Source: Streptomyces flavofungini (GTDB lineage Bacteria; Actinomycetota; Actinomycetes; Streptomycetales; Streptomycetaceae). Taken from it: 64,000 bases of DNA. Position 1 is the first letter of the stretch; every line of letters begins with the position of its first letter. Location: assembly GCF_030388665.1 (NCBI RefSeq), contig NZ_CP128846.1, positions 4,104,501 through 4,168,500 on the forward strand, in the 5' to 3' direction. The position numbers and the translations under genes were made by a program. Of this stretch, positions 18,443 through 27,206 are shown one piece after another. Under the pieces are notes generated by a model that saw only the letters and a program-made list of their open reading frames with translations, ran no database searches and had not been told where the DNA came from.

Positions 18443-19492
18443 TCAGCCCTGCCGGATGACCAGTCTGCCACCCTGCCGCTGTGCGACGACTTTGCCCGGG
18501 AGATTGATGGCTCCCTGACCGCGCCAGCCGGTGATCAGCCGGTCCACCTCTTCGATGTGCCGGGCGAACAGCGCGCCGGCCGGGGCGCCCGCCTCGATGG
18601 CCGCGCGGCGCACGATGCGGCGGCGTACGGCGGGCGGCAGGGCGAAGAGTTTCGCGCACTCCAGGAGGCCGCCGGAGTCCCGCACGGACGACTCGGCCTG
18701 GGCGGCCCAGGCGTCGAGGGCGTCCGCGTCGTCGCGGGAGAGCTGCGCGGTGCGCGCGAGTGCCTCCACGACGCCCTTGCCGAGCGCCTTCTCCAGGGCG
18801 GGCAGGCCTTCGTGCCGCAGCCGGGAGCGGGTGTAGGCGGGGTCGGCGTTGTGCGGGTCGTCCCAGACCGGCAGGGACTGCACCATGCAGGCCTTGCGGG
18901 CGGTCTGGCGGTCCAGGTGCAGGAACGGCCTGCGATAGCGGCCGCCGGCCCCCGAGACCGCGGCCATGCCCGACAGGGAGCGGATGCCGGAGCCGCGGGC
19001 GAGGCCGAGCAGGACCGTCTCGGCCTGGTCGTCGCGGGTGTGGCCGAGCAGGACGGCGGCGGCGTCGTGGCGCTCGGCGGCGTCGTCGAGCGCCGCGTAC
19101 CTCGCGTCGCGGGCGGCGGCCTCCGGGCCGCCGTCGCGGCCCACGTGCACCACCAGGGACTCGATGGGGTCGAGGCCGAGCGCGGTCATGCGGGTGACGA
19201 CCTCGGCGGCGCGCAGGTCGGAGCCGGGCTGCAAACCGTGGTCGACGGTCACCGCGCCGGCTCGGATGCCGAGCTTGGGGGCTTCGAAGGCCAGTGCGGA
19301 GGCGAGCGCCATGGAGTCGGCGCCGCCGGAGCACGCCACGAGCACGAGCGGCGGGGGCGGCTGCTCGTGCGAGGGGTGGGGGGTGCCGGGGTACGGCGTC
19401 AGGGTGCGCCGGGTGGCTACGTCGGTCAGTACGTCGTGAAGTACGCGGCGGACCGCCAGGCGTATCGCCGCGACCGCAGGATGGGGACCCAT
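18443..19492 (-). CDS. tilS: tRNA(Ile)-lysidine synthase
   Basis: 349 residues. The ATP-pyrophosphatase P-loop [12 protein letters not shown] (about 53-64) is complete, followed by [16 protein letters not shown] and [21 protein letters not shown], all hallmarks of the TilS N-terminal domain. The later half contains the TilS substrate-binding-like region. It attaches lysine to C34 of tRNA-Ile(CAU), changing its decoding from AUG to AUA, and is essential. It is unusually early in the frame to see a Pro-rich stretch ([16 protein letters not shown], about 33-48) before the P-loop. hpt follows after 42 bases. Confidence 0.93.
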   Translation of the reverse strand: MGPHPAVAAIRLAVRRVLHDVLTDVATRRTLTPYPGTPHPSHEQPPPPLVLVACSGGADSMALASALAFEAPKLGIRAGAVTVDHGLQPGSDLRAAEVVTRMTALGLDPIESLVVHVGRDGGPEAAARDARYAALDDAAERHDAAAVLLGHTRDDQAETVLLGLARGSGIRSLSGMAAVSGAGGRYRRPFLHLDRQTARKACMVQSLPVWDDPHNADPAYTRSRLRHEGLPALEKALGKGVVEALARTAQLSRDDADALDAWAAQAESSVRDSGGLLECAKLFALPPAVRRRIVRRAAIEAGAPAGALFARHIEEVDRLITGWRGQGAINLPGKVVAQRQGGRLVIRQG

Positions 19493-19668
19493 TCCGGTTG
19501 GTTCCCTTCATGAAGTTCGGGGGGTGAGCCTCGGTTCAGTCACTCAGAGTGTGTCGATGGTGACAGAACCGAGCCGTTACCCGAGCATTGCACGCCTACC
19601 CATGGCTCACGGTCCCTCGGACGGGTGATTACGGGGGCGTTCTCCTGCCGTCGGCCGCGTCTGTTCGC

Positions 19669-20796
19669 TCAGTCTGCCTTACGGTGCACCCGCGCGACCC
19701 AGTCCGCCGGTTTGGCGATCTCCGCCTTGGTGGGAAGCGTGTTCGGAGAGGTCCACACGCGGTTGAAGCCGTCCATGCCGACCTCTTCCACGACCGCCCG
19801 CACGAACCGCTCGCCGTCCCGGTACTGCCGCAGCTTGGCGTCCAGGCCGAGGAGCTTGCGCAGCGCCTGGTCGAGGCGGCTCGCGCCGCGCTGGCGGCGC
19901 TCCTTGAACTTCTCCCGGATCTCCGTCACCGACGGTACGACGTCGGGTCCCACGCCGTCCATCACGTAGTCCGCGTGCCCTTCGAGCAGGGACATCACGG
20001 CGGTCAGGCGGGCCAGGATCTCGCGCTGGGCGGGGGTCTGGACGAGCTCCACGAACGTGCGGCCGCCGTCGCCGTCGTCGTCCGCGCCGTCCGTGCGGCC
20101 GCCCGCCAGGCTCTGCGCGGCCTCGCGGACGCGTTCGAGGACGGTCATCGGGTCGACCTCGGTCTCGCCGAGGAACGACTGGATCTCGCCCTCCAGGTGG
20201 TCGCGCAGCCACGGCACCGACGAGAACTGGGTGCGGTGCGTCTCCTCGTGCAGGCACACCCAGAGCCTGAAGTCGTGCGGGTCCACGTCCAGTTCGCGCT
20301 CCACGTGGACGATGTTCGGTGCCACGAGCAGGAGGCGGCCGCCGCCGTTGCCGGCGGCGGGGAGTTCGCGGGTCGCCGGGGCGAAGGTCTCGTACTGGCC
20401 GAGGACGCGGGAGGCCAGGAACGACAGGAGCATGCCCAGCTCCACGCCTGTCACCTTGCCGCCGACCGCGCCGAGGACCGCGCCGCCCGGGCCGCTGCCC
20501 CTGCGGTCCTTCATCTTCTCCAGGAGCGGCTTGAGGACCGCCCTGAAGCCCGCCACGTTCGCTCGGACCCAGCCCGCGCGGTCCACCACGAGCACGGGGG
20601 TGTCGTGGATGTCCTCCGTGCCCATCCTCGTGAACGAACGGACGTGTACCTCCGAGGACTTGGCGTGCCTGCGGAGTTCCGCGACCACTGCGCGGGCCTC
20701 GTCCCGGCTCACCTCCGGGCCCGGCCGCACGAGCCGGGTCGCGGTCGCCACCGCGAGATTCCAGTCGACCATCTCCGCACCACCGAGGCTCGTCAT
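19669..20796 (-). CDS. Zinc-dependent metalloprotease-like protein (DUF2342 / F420-associated family)
   Basis: 375 residues with a HEETH zinc-binding motif (183-187) inside FRLWVCLHEETHRTQFSSVPWLRDHL. VAPNIVHVERELDVDPHDF precedes it and GHADYVMDGVGPDVVPSV follows. This is the layout of the DUF2342 family, often annotated as zinc-dependent metalloprotease or coenzyme F420 biosynthesis-associated protein. Neither role is proven. No signal peptide is seen, so it should be cytosolic. Start ATG at 20796. In actinobacteria the gene regularly sits between tilS and dacB, as here. Confidence 0.88.
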   Translation of the reverse strand: MTSLGGAEMVDWNLAVATATRLVRPGPEVSRDEARAVVAELRRHAKSSEVHVRSFTRMGTEDIHDTPVLVVDRAGWVRANVAGFRAVLKPLLEKMKDRRGSGPGGAVLGAVGGKVTGVELGMLLSFLASRVLGQYETFAPATRELPAAGNGGGRLLLVAPNIVHVERELDVDPHDFRLWVCLHEETHRTQFSSVPWLRDHLEGEIQSFLGETEVDPMTVLERVREAAQSLAGGRTDGADDDGDGGRTFVELVQTPAQREILARLTAVMSLLEGHADYVMDGVGPDVVPSVTEIREKFKERRQRGASRLDQALRKLLGLDAKLRQYRDGERFVRAVVEEVGMDGFNRVWTSPNTLPTKAEIAKPADWVARVHRKAD

Positions 20797-20951
20797 GCGT
20801 CAACGGTACGTGGTCGGCCGCGCCCGCGTACGGGGTTGGGGGCGCCCTTGTCCGACCGCCCCGGGTCGGGGCGGGTGCCCCGGGGGCGGGTGGGGTTGAC
20901 GCCGTCCGGCGGGGTGGCGTCGGCCTTCGGTCGTGCCCACGGGGTGGGGAC

Positions 20952-20991
20952 GGACAGGTCCCCACCCTCAGCGAAGGGCGGGGACCTGTCC
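20952..20991 (-). terminator. Strong hairpin terminator after dacB
   Basis: The arms GGACAGGTCCCC... (from 20952) and ...GGGGACCTGTCC (to 20991) pair over about 17-18 bp with one mismatch and a loop of about 5 bases. It lies 17 bases beyond the dacB stop. Confidence 0.75.
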
Positions 20992-21007
20992 GGCGGCCAC
21001 GAGGAGG

Positions 21008-22522
21008 CTAGTCGTCCCGGCCCGCCAGGGCCGATGCCATCGCGTCCAGCGCCGATTGGGCGCCCTGGGGGTCCGTGGTGCCCGTGGTCATGAAGGCGAA
21101 GGCCAGGAGGCGGCCTTCGGGGTCGACGACCGTGCCGGCGAGGCTGTTGACGCCGGTGAGGGTGCCCGTCTTGGCGCGGACGACGCCGGTGCCCGCGGAG
21201 GCGTCGGGGTAGCGGTTGACGAGGGTGCCGGTGAAGCCCGCGACGGGCAGGCCCGTCACCACGGAGCGCAGCTCGGGGCGGCCGGGTCCGGCCGCGTGCT
21301 TGAGGAGGGCGGCCAGGAGCCGCGCGGAGAGCCGGTCGTCGCGGTCGAGGCCGCTGCCGTCGGCGAACTTCGCGCCGTCGAGGGGCAGGCCCAGCTTGTC
21401 GAGGCGCGCCCGCACCGCCTTGGCCGCCCCGTCGAAGCTGGCGGGCTCGCCGCCGGCCACCGCGGTCTCGCGGGCGAGGGCCTCGGCGATGTCGTTGTCG
21501 CTGTGCGTCAGCATCCGCTCGACGAGGGCGGACAGGGGCTGGGAACGGGTCCTGGCCAGCTCCGCGGCCCGCTCCGGGGCCTTGCCGGACTTCGGGTCGG
21601 CCGTGAGGACGATGCCGCGCTCGCGCAGCAGGTTGGCGAAGTTGTGCGCCGCGTCCCGCGCGGGCTCGGCGGTGCGGGCCGCGGGCCCCGACGAGGAGTC
21701 GTCCAGGCGGCCCTCGTCGGCCATCAGGGCGCTGACGGGGGCGATGTTCTCGTTGGGGCCGATGGGGTGCTGCGGCGGCCCGGAGTAGCGGGAGGTGTCG
21801 TACGACAGGGAGACGTCCCGGTCGGCGCCGCGCTTCTTGAGGGCCTTCGCCGTGTCGTCGGCGAGCTCGCGCAGGCTGGCGGACTCCGAGACGTACCGGC
21901 CCTCGCCGCGGGCGGTCAGGGTCGGGTCGCCGCCGCCGACGAGGAAGACGTCGCGGGAGTCGGCGCGGATGACCGTCTTCGTGGTGAGGCGGTGGTCGGG
22001 GCCGAGGGCGGACAGCGCCGCGACGGCCGTGGCGATCTTCGTGGTCGACGCGGGTGTCATGGCCCGGCCCGAGCGCTTGCCGTACAGGCGCTCGCCCGTG
22101 GCCACGTCGACGACCACCGCGGACCGCTCGGGGCCGAGCTTCTCGTCGTCCATGAGGGGGCGCAGGACGTCCGCGAGCCGCTTGCCGCCGGCGTCCGGGG
22201 CCTTGCGGGCGCTGCGGCCCAGTCCGGCGAGCACGGAGGGGGCGCTCGGGGCCGCGTTCGGGGCCCCGCCACCGGCGCCACCGGCGTGATCTGCGCCACC
22301 CCCGGCTTCCCGGGAAGCCGCCAGGTCCCGCTCGGCCGTACGCTGGCCGGAGGAGTCCCAGGGGCCGGCCGCGGCGATCGCCACGGCCGCGACGACGAGG
22401 CCGACGGCGGCCGAGACGGCCGTGAGCTGCCAGGTCCTGAGTTTCGCGGGAGGCTTGACGGCAAGCCGCCTCAGAAGCTGCAGCGGCTTTCGAAGCTGCT
22501 GCCAAGGCTTGCGCTCGTCCAC
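21008..22522 (-). CDS. dacB: D-alanyl-D-alanine carboxypeptidase/endopeptidase (PBP4 class, S13)
   Basis: 504 residues. A cytosolic basic N-terminus is followed by one membrane helix (about 33-52), so the enzyme should be anchored and face outward. All three penicillin-binding motifs are present: SxxK as STTK (159-162), SxN as SDN (341-343) and KTG (451-453, in KTGTLTGVNSLAG). A Gly/Ala-rich linker follows the helix. The S13 family trims D-Ala from peptidoglycan stem peptides and cleaves cross-links. Start ATG at 22522. Its 5' end is divergent from ppa, with 85 bp between them. Confidence 0.93.
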   Translation of the reverse strand: MDERKPWQQLRKPLQLLRRLAVKPPAKLRTWQLTAVSAAVGLVVAAVAIAAAGPWDSSGQRTAERDLAASREAGGGADHAGGAGGGAPNAAPSAPSVLAGLGRSARKAPDAGGKRLADVLRPLMDDEKLGPERSAVVVDVATGERLYGKRSGRAMTPASTTKIATAVAALSALGPDHRLTTKTVIRADSRDVFLVGGGDPTLTARGEGRYVSESASLRELADDTAKALKKRGADRDVSLSYDTSRYSGPPQHPIGPNENIAPVSALMADEGRLDDSSSGPAARTAEPARDAAHNFANLLRERGIVLTADPKSGKAPERAAELARTRSQPLSALVERMLTHSDNDIAEALARETAVAGGEPASFDGAAKAVRARLDKLGLPLDGAKFADGSGLDRDDRLSARLLAALLKHAAGPGRPELRSVVTGLPVAGFTGTLVNRYPDASAGTGVVRAKTGTLTGVNSLAGTVVDPEGRLLAFAFMTTGTTDPQGAQSALDAMASALAGRDD

Positions 22523-22607
22523 GACGACCTGCCCCTTTCGCGATCACACATCTGCGTGAGGGACACTTAACCACCCGAAGTATGTGCTGATCATGGAGGA
22601 GCCACCC

Positions 22608-23099
22608 GTGGAGTTCGACGTCACCATCGAGATTCCGAAGGGTTCGCGGAACAAGTACGAGGTCGACCACGAGACCGGCCGCATCCGCCTGGACCGTCGA
22701 CTCTTCACGTCCACCAGCTACCCGGCGGACTACGGCTTCGTCGAGAACACCCTCGGCGAGGACGGCGACCCGCTGGACGCCCTGGTCATCCTGGACGAGC
22801 CGACCTTCCCCGGCTGCCTCATCAAGTGCCGCGCGATCGGCATGTTCCGGATGACGGACGAGGCCGGCGGCGACGACAAGCTGCTCTGCGTCCCCGCGTC
22901 GGACCCGCGCGTGGAGCACCTGCGCGACATCCACCACGTCTCCGAGTTCGACCGCCTGGAGATCCAGCACTTCTTCGAGGTCTACAAGGACCTGGAGCCC
23001 GGCAAGTCCGTCGAGGGCGCCGACTGGGTGGGCCGCACCGACGCCGAGGCCGAGATCGAGGCCTCCTACAAGCGCTTCGAGGCGCACGGCGGCCACTGA
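22608..23099 (+). CDS. ppa: Inorganic pyrophosphatase (family I, soluble)
   Basis: 163 residues from the GTG at 22608 ([21 protein letters not shown]), chosen because GGAGGAG lies about 6 bases upstream. The start 24 bases earlier would put that site inside the coding region. The family I signature with the metal-binding Asp residues is present ([15 protein letters not shown]), as are YGFVENTLG and the C-terminal [19 protein letters not shown]. It hydrolyses pyrophosphate from biosynthetic reactions. It is followed by a hairpin at 23118-23153 and is probably transcribed alone. Confidence 0.96.
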   Translation: MEFDVTIEIPKGSRNKYEVDHETGRIRLDRRLFTSTSYPADYGFVENTLGEDGDPLDALVILDEPTFPGCLIKCRAIGMFRMTDEAGGDDKLLCVPASDPRVEHLRDIHHVSEFDRLEIQHFFEVYKDLEPGKSVEGADWVGRTDAEAEIEASYKRFEAHGGH

Positions 23100-23117
23100 G
23101 GGCAGCCGGCCTCGCCG

Positions 23118-23153
23118 ACGGGCCGCGTGACCCCTGTGGGGCGCGCGGCCCGT
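23118..23153 (+). terminator. Hairpin terminator after ppa
   Basis: ACGGGCCGCG at 23118-23127 pairs with CGCGGCCCGT at 23144-23153, a perfect 10-bp stem with a 16-base loop, 18 bases past the ppa stop. Confidence 0.6.
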
Positions 23154-23173
23154 TCGCGTGCGCCGACAGATGC

Positions 23174-23210
23174 GTGCGCATAGTCACGTGCCTCGTGCGC
23201 ATACTGACGT
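23174..23210 (+). promoter_or_regulatory. Direct repeat upstream of the ThrE-type exporter gene
   Basis: GTGCGCATAGTCACGT (23174-23189) and GTGCGCATACTGACGT (23195-23210) are 16-base direct repeats, 14 of 16 identical, starting 21 bp apart (two helical turns). They end 49 bases before the exporter start. The arrangement suits a regulator binding one face of the DNA, but no regulator can be named. Confidence 0.45.
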
Positions 23211-23259
23211 ACGTAGGGTGCGCGCGACACGTACGTACACAGGAACGAGGCATCACCCC

Positions 23260-24912
23260 GTGGCAGAGGCGGAGGAGGACCGCAAGCCGCAGTCGGACGA
23301 GGCGCACAGCGCCTTCGCCCCCGTCGGCGGTGTCGACCAGGCGACCGGGCCCGAGGAGGACCACCCGTCATCGGAGTTCACGATCCCGACGGGTCTGCGG
23401 ATTCCGCAGCTTCCCGAGGACAAGGAGTCCTCGGCTTTCACACCTCCTCCCTCGTACGACGCCCAGCAGCCGCCCGCCTTCACTCCGCCCGGCGGTGTGC
23501 CCGTGGTCCGGCTGGTCAAGGAGGCGCCCTGGCAGGACCGGATGCGCACGATGCTGCGCACGCCGGTGGCCGAGCGCCCCGCGCCGGAGCCGACGCAGCG
23601 GCACGAGGAGGACGAGGGGCGCGCCGTGCCCCGCGTCCTCGACCTCACCCTGCGCATCGGGGAGCTGCTGCTCGCGGGGGGTGAGGGCGCGGAGGACGTG
23701 GAGGCGGCGATGTTCGCCGTGACGCACTCCTACGGCCTGGACCGCTGCGAGCCGAACGTCACGTTCACGCTGATCGCGATCTCGTACCAGCCCTCCCTCG
23801 TGGACGACCCGGTGACGGCGTCGCGCACAGTGCGCCGCCGGGGCACCGACTACACGCGCCTGTCGGCCGTCTACCGGCTCGTGGACGACATCAGCTCCGA
23901 AGACGTCGACATCTCCCTGGAGGAGGCCTACCGGCGCCTCGCGGAGCTCCGCCGCAACCGGCACCCCTACCCGGGCTGGGCGCTGACGGCCGCGGCCGGG
24001 CTGCTCGCGGGGTCGGCTGCCGTGCTGGTCGGCGGTGACGTCCTGGTGTTCGTGGCGGCCGCGCTCGGCGCGATGCTCGGCGACCGGCTGGCGTGGCTGT
24101 GCGCGGGGCGCGGGCTGCCGGAGTTCTACCAGTTCGTGGTCGCGGCGATGCCCCCGGCCGCGATGGGTGTGGCGATCAGTCTGCTCGACCTGCCGGACGT
24201 GAAGGCGTCCGCGGTGATCACCGGTGGTCTGTTCGCGCTGATCCCCGGGCGCGCGCTCGTCGCGGGCGTGCAGGACGGTCTGACCGGCTACTACATCACC
24301 GCCGCGGCCCGGCTCCTGGAGGTCGGGTATCTGATCGTCGGGATCGTCTGCGGCGTCCTGATGGTGCTCTATCTGGGCGTGACGCTGGACGCGGGCCTCA
24401 ACCCGGAGACGTCGATCCACTCCTCCGACCGGCCGTGGATCCAGATCCTGGCGTCCATGTCGCTGAGCCTGGCCTTCGCCATCCTGCTCCAGCAGGAACG
24501 TTCCACCGTGCTCCTGGTGACGCTGAACGGCGGGGTGGCCTGGATCGTGTTCGGCGCCCTCGCCCGCACCGGAGGCATCTCGCCGGTGGCGGCGACAGCG
24601 GTCGCGGCCGGGCTCGTGGGCCTGTTCGGCCAGCTCCTGTCGCGCTACCGGTTCGCGTCCGCGCTGCCGTACGTGACGGCGGCGATCGGGCCGCTCCTGC
24701 CCGGTAGCGCCACGTACTTCGGTCTCCTGGAGATCGCCAGGAACAACCTCAACCCGGGGCTCGCCTCGCTCTCCAAGGCGGCGGCCCTGGCCCTCGCCAT
24801 CGCGATCGGCGTGAACCTGGGCGGCGAGCTGTCCCGGCTCTTCCTCAAGGCGCCGCGGGTGGCCGGGGGCCAGAAGGGCCGCCGCGCGGCCAAGCGGACG
24901 CGCGGCTTCTAG
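23260..24912 (+). CDS. Threonine/serine exporter family (ThrE-like) membrane protein
   Basis: 550 residues from the GTG at 23260, with GGAACGAGG upstream. The first 120 residues are hydrophilic and Pro/Glu-rich. A conserved cytosolic ThrE N-domain follows (RVLDLTLRIGELLLAGGEGAEDVEAAM, then YGLDRCEPNVTFTLIAISY), and then about ten membrane helices forming the two halves (ThrE and ThrE_2 types) found fused in actinobacterial members. Corynebacterium ThrE exports threonine and serine. The substrate here is inferred by family only. It is convergent with the DedA gene, the two stop codons being only 6 bases apart. Confidence 0.85.
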   Translation: MAEAEEDRKPQSDEAHSAFAPVGGVDQATGPEEDHPSSEFTIPTGLRIPQLPEDKESSAFTPPPSYDAQQPPAFTPPGGVPVVRLVKEAPWQDRMRTMLRTPVAERPAPEPTQRHEEDEGRAVPRVLDLTLRIGELLLAGGEGAEDVEAAMFAVTHSYGLDRCEPNVTFTLIAISYQPSLVDDPVTASRTVRRRGTDYTRLSAVYRLVDDISSEDVDISLEEAYRRLAELRRNRHPYPGWALTAAAGLLAGSAAVLVGGDVLVFVAAALGAMLGDRLAWLCAGRGLPEFYQFVVAAMPPAAMGVAISLLDLPDVKASAVITGGLFALIPGRALVAGVQDGLTGYYITAAARLLEVGYLIVGIVCGVLMVLYLGVTLDAGLNPETSIHSSDRPWIQILASMSLSLAFAILLQQERSTVLLVTLNGGVAWIVFGALARTGGISPVAATAVAAGLVGLFGQLLSRYRFASALPYVTAAIGPLLPGSATYFGLLEIARNNLNPGLASLSKAAALALAIAIGVNLGGELSRLFLKAPRVAGGQKGRRAAKRTRGF

Positions 24913-24918
24913 GCCCGG

Positions 24919-26157
24919 TCAGTACCTCGGGTTGCCGGGCTGCTGGGGCTCTTCGGGGTACGGGGGCTGCTGGGGCTGACGGCCCAGGAACTGCGTCTGG
25001 TGGTCCGGGTACGGGGACTGCTGGGGCTGCTGGCCCTGGTACTGCTGGCCGTCGTACTGCTGGCCGTCGTACTGCTGAGCGGCGGGGTCGTACGGGGCTT
25101 GGTACTGCTGGCCCTCGTACTGGTTGCCGTACTGGTCCTGGTACTGCTGCTGGGCGTGCTGGTCGGCGTAGCCGTGCTGCTGGGGCTGGTGCTGGGCGTG
25201 CTGGTCGCCGTACTGCGGCTGCTGGGGCTGGTACGGGTGCTGCTCCGGGTGGCCGCCCCCGTATCCCGGCTGCTGCGGCTGGCGGTGGCCCAGGAACTGG
25301 GTCTGGTGGTCGCCGTACTGCGGCTGCTGCGACTGGTAGGGCCGGCCGTCCGCGCCGCCGTCGTACTGACCGCCGCCCTGCGGGCCCGGATACTGCCCCT
25401 GCCCCGGATACTGCCCCTGCCCGGGGTACTGCTGGGCCTGGGGCGCCCCCGGCCGGCCGCCCGCCGCGTGGCCGTCGAAGTCATCGAAGTCGTCGTGGTC
25501 GTCGCGCTCGGCCGCCGGGGTCTGCGCGGGCTCCTTCTTGCCCTTGGAGCGGGCGCGCAGGAACTCGACGATGATCGGGACCACCGAGATGAGGACGATC
25601 AGGATCAGGATCGCCTCGATGTTCTTGTGGACGAACTCGTGCTTGCCGAGCCAGGCGCCGAGCAGCGTGACGCCCGCCCCCCACAGGACGCCGCCGATGA
25701 CGTTGAACGTGATGAACGAGCGGTACCGCATGCCGCTGACGCCCGCGATGATCGGCGTGAACGTCCGCACGATCGGCACGAAGCGGGCAAGGACCAGGGA
25801 CTTCGGGCCGTGCTTCTCGAAGAACTCATGGGCCTTGACCACGTTCTCCTGCTTGAAGAGCCTGGAGTCCGGGCGGTTGAACAGCGCCGGGCCGACCTTC
25901 TTGCCGAACAGATAGCCCGCCTGGTCGCCCAGGATCGCGGCGATGACGATCAGGACGCAGGTCAGCCACAGCGGGGTGTCCAGCTTGTTCGTCGTGATCA
26001 GCAGGCCCGTGGTGAACAGGAGCGAGTCACCGGGCAGGAAGAAGCCGATGAGCAGGCCCGACTCCGCGAAGACGATCAGGAGCAGGCCCCAGAGTCCGAA
26101 CTCGTTCAGCAGGTAGTCCGGATCCAGCCAGCTTGGTCCGAGCGCAAGCGTCGTCAC
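24919..26157 (-). CDS. DedA family membrane protein with long Gln/Pro/Tyr-rich C-terminal tail
   Basis: 412 residues. The first 205 are a normal DedA/VTT domain: E31 in AESGLLIGFFLPGDSLLF, then KHGPKSLVLARFVPIVRTFTPIIAGVSGM, then about four to six hydrophobic segments. DedA proteins support proton-motive-force-dependent membrane homeostasis and lipid flipping. The remaining 200 residues are a low-complexity cytosolic tail made of short Tyr/Gln/Pro/Gly words (QYPGQGQYPG, QQPQYGDQHAQ and DGQQYDGQQ type). Three copies of a motif like HQTQFLGRQPQQP lie in it. Start ATG at 26157. The tail is about as long as the enzyme domain, which is uncommon for the family. Confidence 0.88.
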   Translation of the reverse strand: MTTLALGPSWLDPDYLLNEFGLWGLLLIVFAESGLLIGFFLPGDSLLFTTGLLITTNKLDTPLWLTCVLIVIAAILGDQAGYLFGKKVGPALFNRPDSRLFKQENVVKAHEFFEKHGPKSLVLARFVPIVRTFTPIIAGVSGMRYRSFITFNVIGGVLWGAGVTLLGAWLGKHEFVHKNIEAILILIVLISVVPIIVEFLRARSKGKKEPAQTPAAERDDHDDFDDFDGHAAGGRPGAPQAQQYPGQGQYPGQGQYPGPQGGGQYDGGADGRPYQSQQPQYGDHQTQFLGHRQPQQPGYGGGHPEQHPYQPQQPQYGDQHAQHQPQQHGYADQHAQQQYQDQYGNQYEGQQYQAPYDPAAQQYDGQQYDGQQYQGQQPQQSPYPDHQTQFLGRQPQQPPYPEEPQQPGNPRY

Positions 26158-26305
26158 GGTTCCGGGCTCCTGTGGGTGAGGGGGGCGGTGGGGCTCTGCG
26201 GGCGGGCCGTGCGGTGTGAGGGCATCGGCCGCCGCCCAAAGTTACCAACGCCGGGTGACGCGGACAGGTTCCACCGTCCCCCCTCGGGTTCCCCGGGAAC
26301 CGTGG

Positions 26306-27076
26306 TCACTCGCTGCGGGCTCCGGCGCGGGCGGCGTTCGCGTGGATCGCGTCCCGCATGTACACCGCGAGGCCGGGACGGATGGCCTCGTACGTCGCCG
26401 TGAAGCGGGCGTCGGAGACGTACATGTCACCGAGGCAGCTGTGCAGCTCGTGCGCGCAGTCGTAGTAGCTGGAGCAGATGAAGCGGCGGTGCTCCTCCGC
26501 CACGTCCATCGCCTCGGCGGAGTCCGCGGGCGCTCCGGCGGCCAACAGGTCGCCCATGCGCGCGTGGATCGCGTCGAGCTCCTCGGTCAGGCGCTTCCAG
26601 TCCTCCTTGGTGTACGCGGCGGTGCGGCGCTGCGACTCCGCGTACGCCTCGGTGTCGCCCCAGCGGCGCTCCACCTCCTCCGCGTGCTCGTCGGGATCGA
26701 AGTCTCCGAAGACCTCGAACTTCTCCTCGGGCGTGAGGTTGATGCCCATGCGTCTCGCCTCCATGGCGGTCTCCACGGCCGCGGCCATCTGCTGCAGCTT
26801 GGTGATCCGGGCGGTCAGCAGCTCGTGCTGGCGGCGCAGGTGCGCGCGCGGGTCCGCGTCCGGGTCGTCGAGCAGGATCGCGACCTGGTCGAGGGGAAAG
26901 CCGAGCTCCCGGTAGAACAGGATCTGCTGCAGCCGGTCCAGGTCGCCGTCGCTGTAGCGCCGGTGGCCCGCGTGGCTGCGCTCGCTGGGCGCGAGCAGGC
27001 CGATCTCGTCGTAGTGGTGCAGCGTGCGCACCGTGACCCCGGCGAAACCGGCGACCTGTCCCACGGAATAGCTCAT
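26306..27076 (-). CDS. tipA: MerR-family thiopeptide-sensing regulator TipA (TipAL form)
   Basis: 256 residues from the ATG at 27076 (MSYSVGQVAGFAGVTVRTLHHYDEIG), with GAGAGGG upstream. An in-frame ATG at 27124 lies inside the promoter and is rejected. Residues 1-75 are the MerR winged helix, followed by a coiled coil and then the TipAS drug-binding domain. An internal Met110 (MGINLTPEEKFEVFG, at 26749) matches the known separate start of the short TipAS form. Cys214 in LHSCLGDMY occupies the position that bonds covalently to thiostrepton in S. lividans TipAL. It activates its own promoter (annotated at 27110-27140) on binding thiopeptides. Residue identities are as I remember them for S. lividans. 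Confidence 0.93.
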   Translation of the reverse strand: MSYSVGQVAGFAGVTVRTLHHYDEIGLLAPSERSHAGHRRYSDGDLDRLQQILFYRELGFPLDQVAILLDDPDADPRAHLRRQHELLTARITKLQQMAAAVETAMEARRMGINLTPEEKFEVFGDFDPDEHAEEVERRWGDTEAYAESQRRTAAYTKEDWKRLTEELDAIHARMGDLLAAGAPADSAEAMDVAEEHRRFICSSYYDCAHELHSCLGDMYVSDARFTATYEAIRPGLAVYMRDAIHANAARAGARSE

Positions 27077-27109
27077 GGTTTCCGCCCTCTCTTGCTCGGT
27101 ACGCGTCCC

Positions 27110-27140
27110 AGCCTGAGTCCTCACGTCACGTGAGGTGCAA
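27110..27140 (-). promoter_or_regulatory. tipA promoter with MerR-type operator
   Basis: Read on the minus strand: -35 TTGCAC (27135-27140), 19-bp spacer, -10 CAGGCT (27110-27115). The 19-bp spacer and an inverted repeat CCTCACGTGACGTGAGG (27119-27135) between the two hexamers are the hallmarks of a MerR-activated promoter, and they match my memory of the S. lividans ptipA. The same gap (27077-27206) carries the 5' side of the gad gene. Confidence 0.88.
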
Positions 27141-27206
27141 GCCCAAAGGGTCAGCCATATCCTCCCGAAAGGGACAGCCCCCGAGCTTCGGCCGGAAGGA
27201 TCCGCG

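Noticed and set aside
26306..27124. Longer TipA start at 27124
   Set aside because: The extra 16 codons would lie over the -10 region and operator. The ATG at 27076 has a good ribosome site and matches the known TipAL N-terminus.
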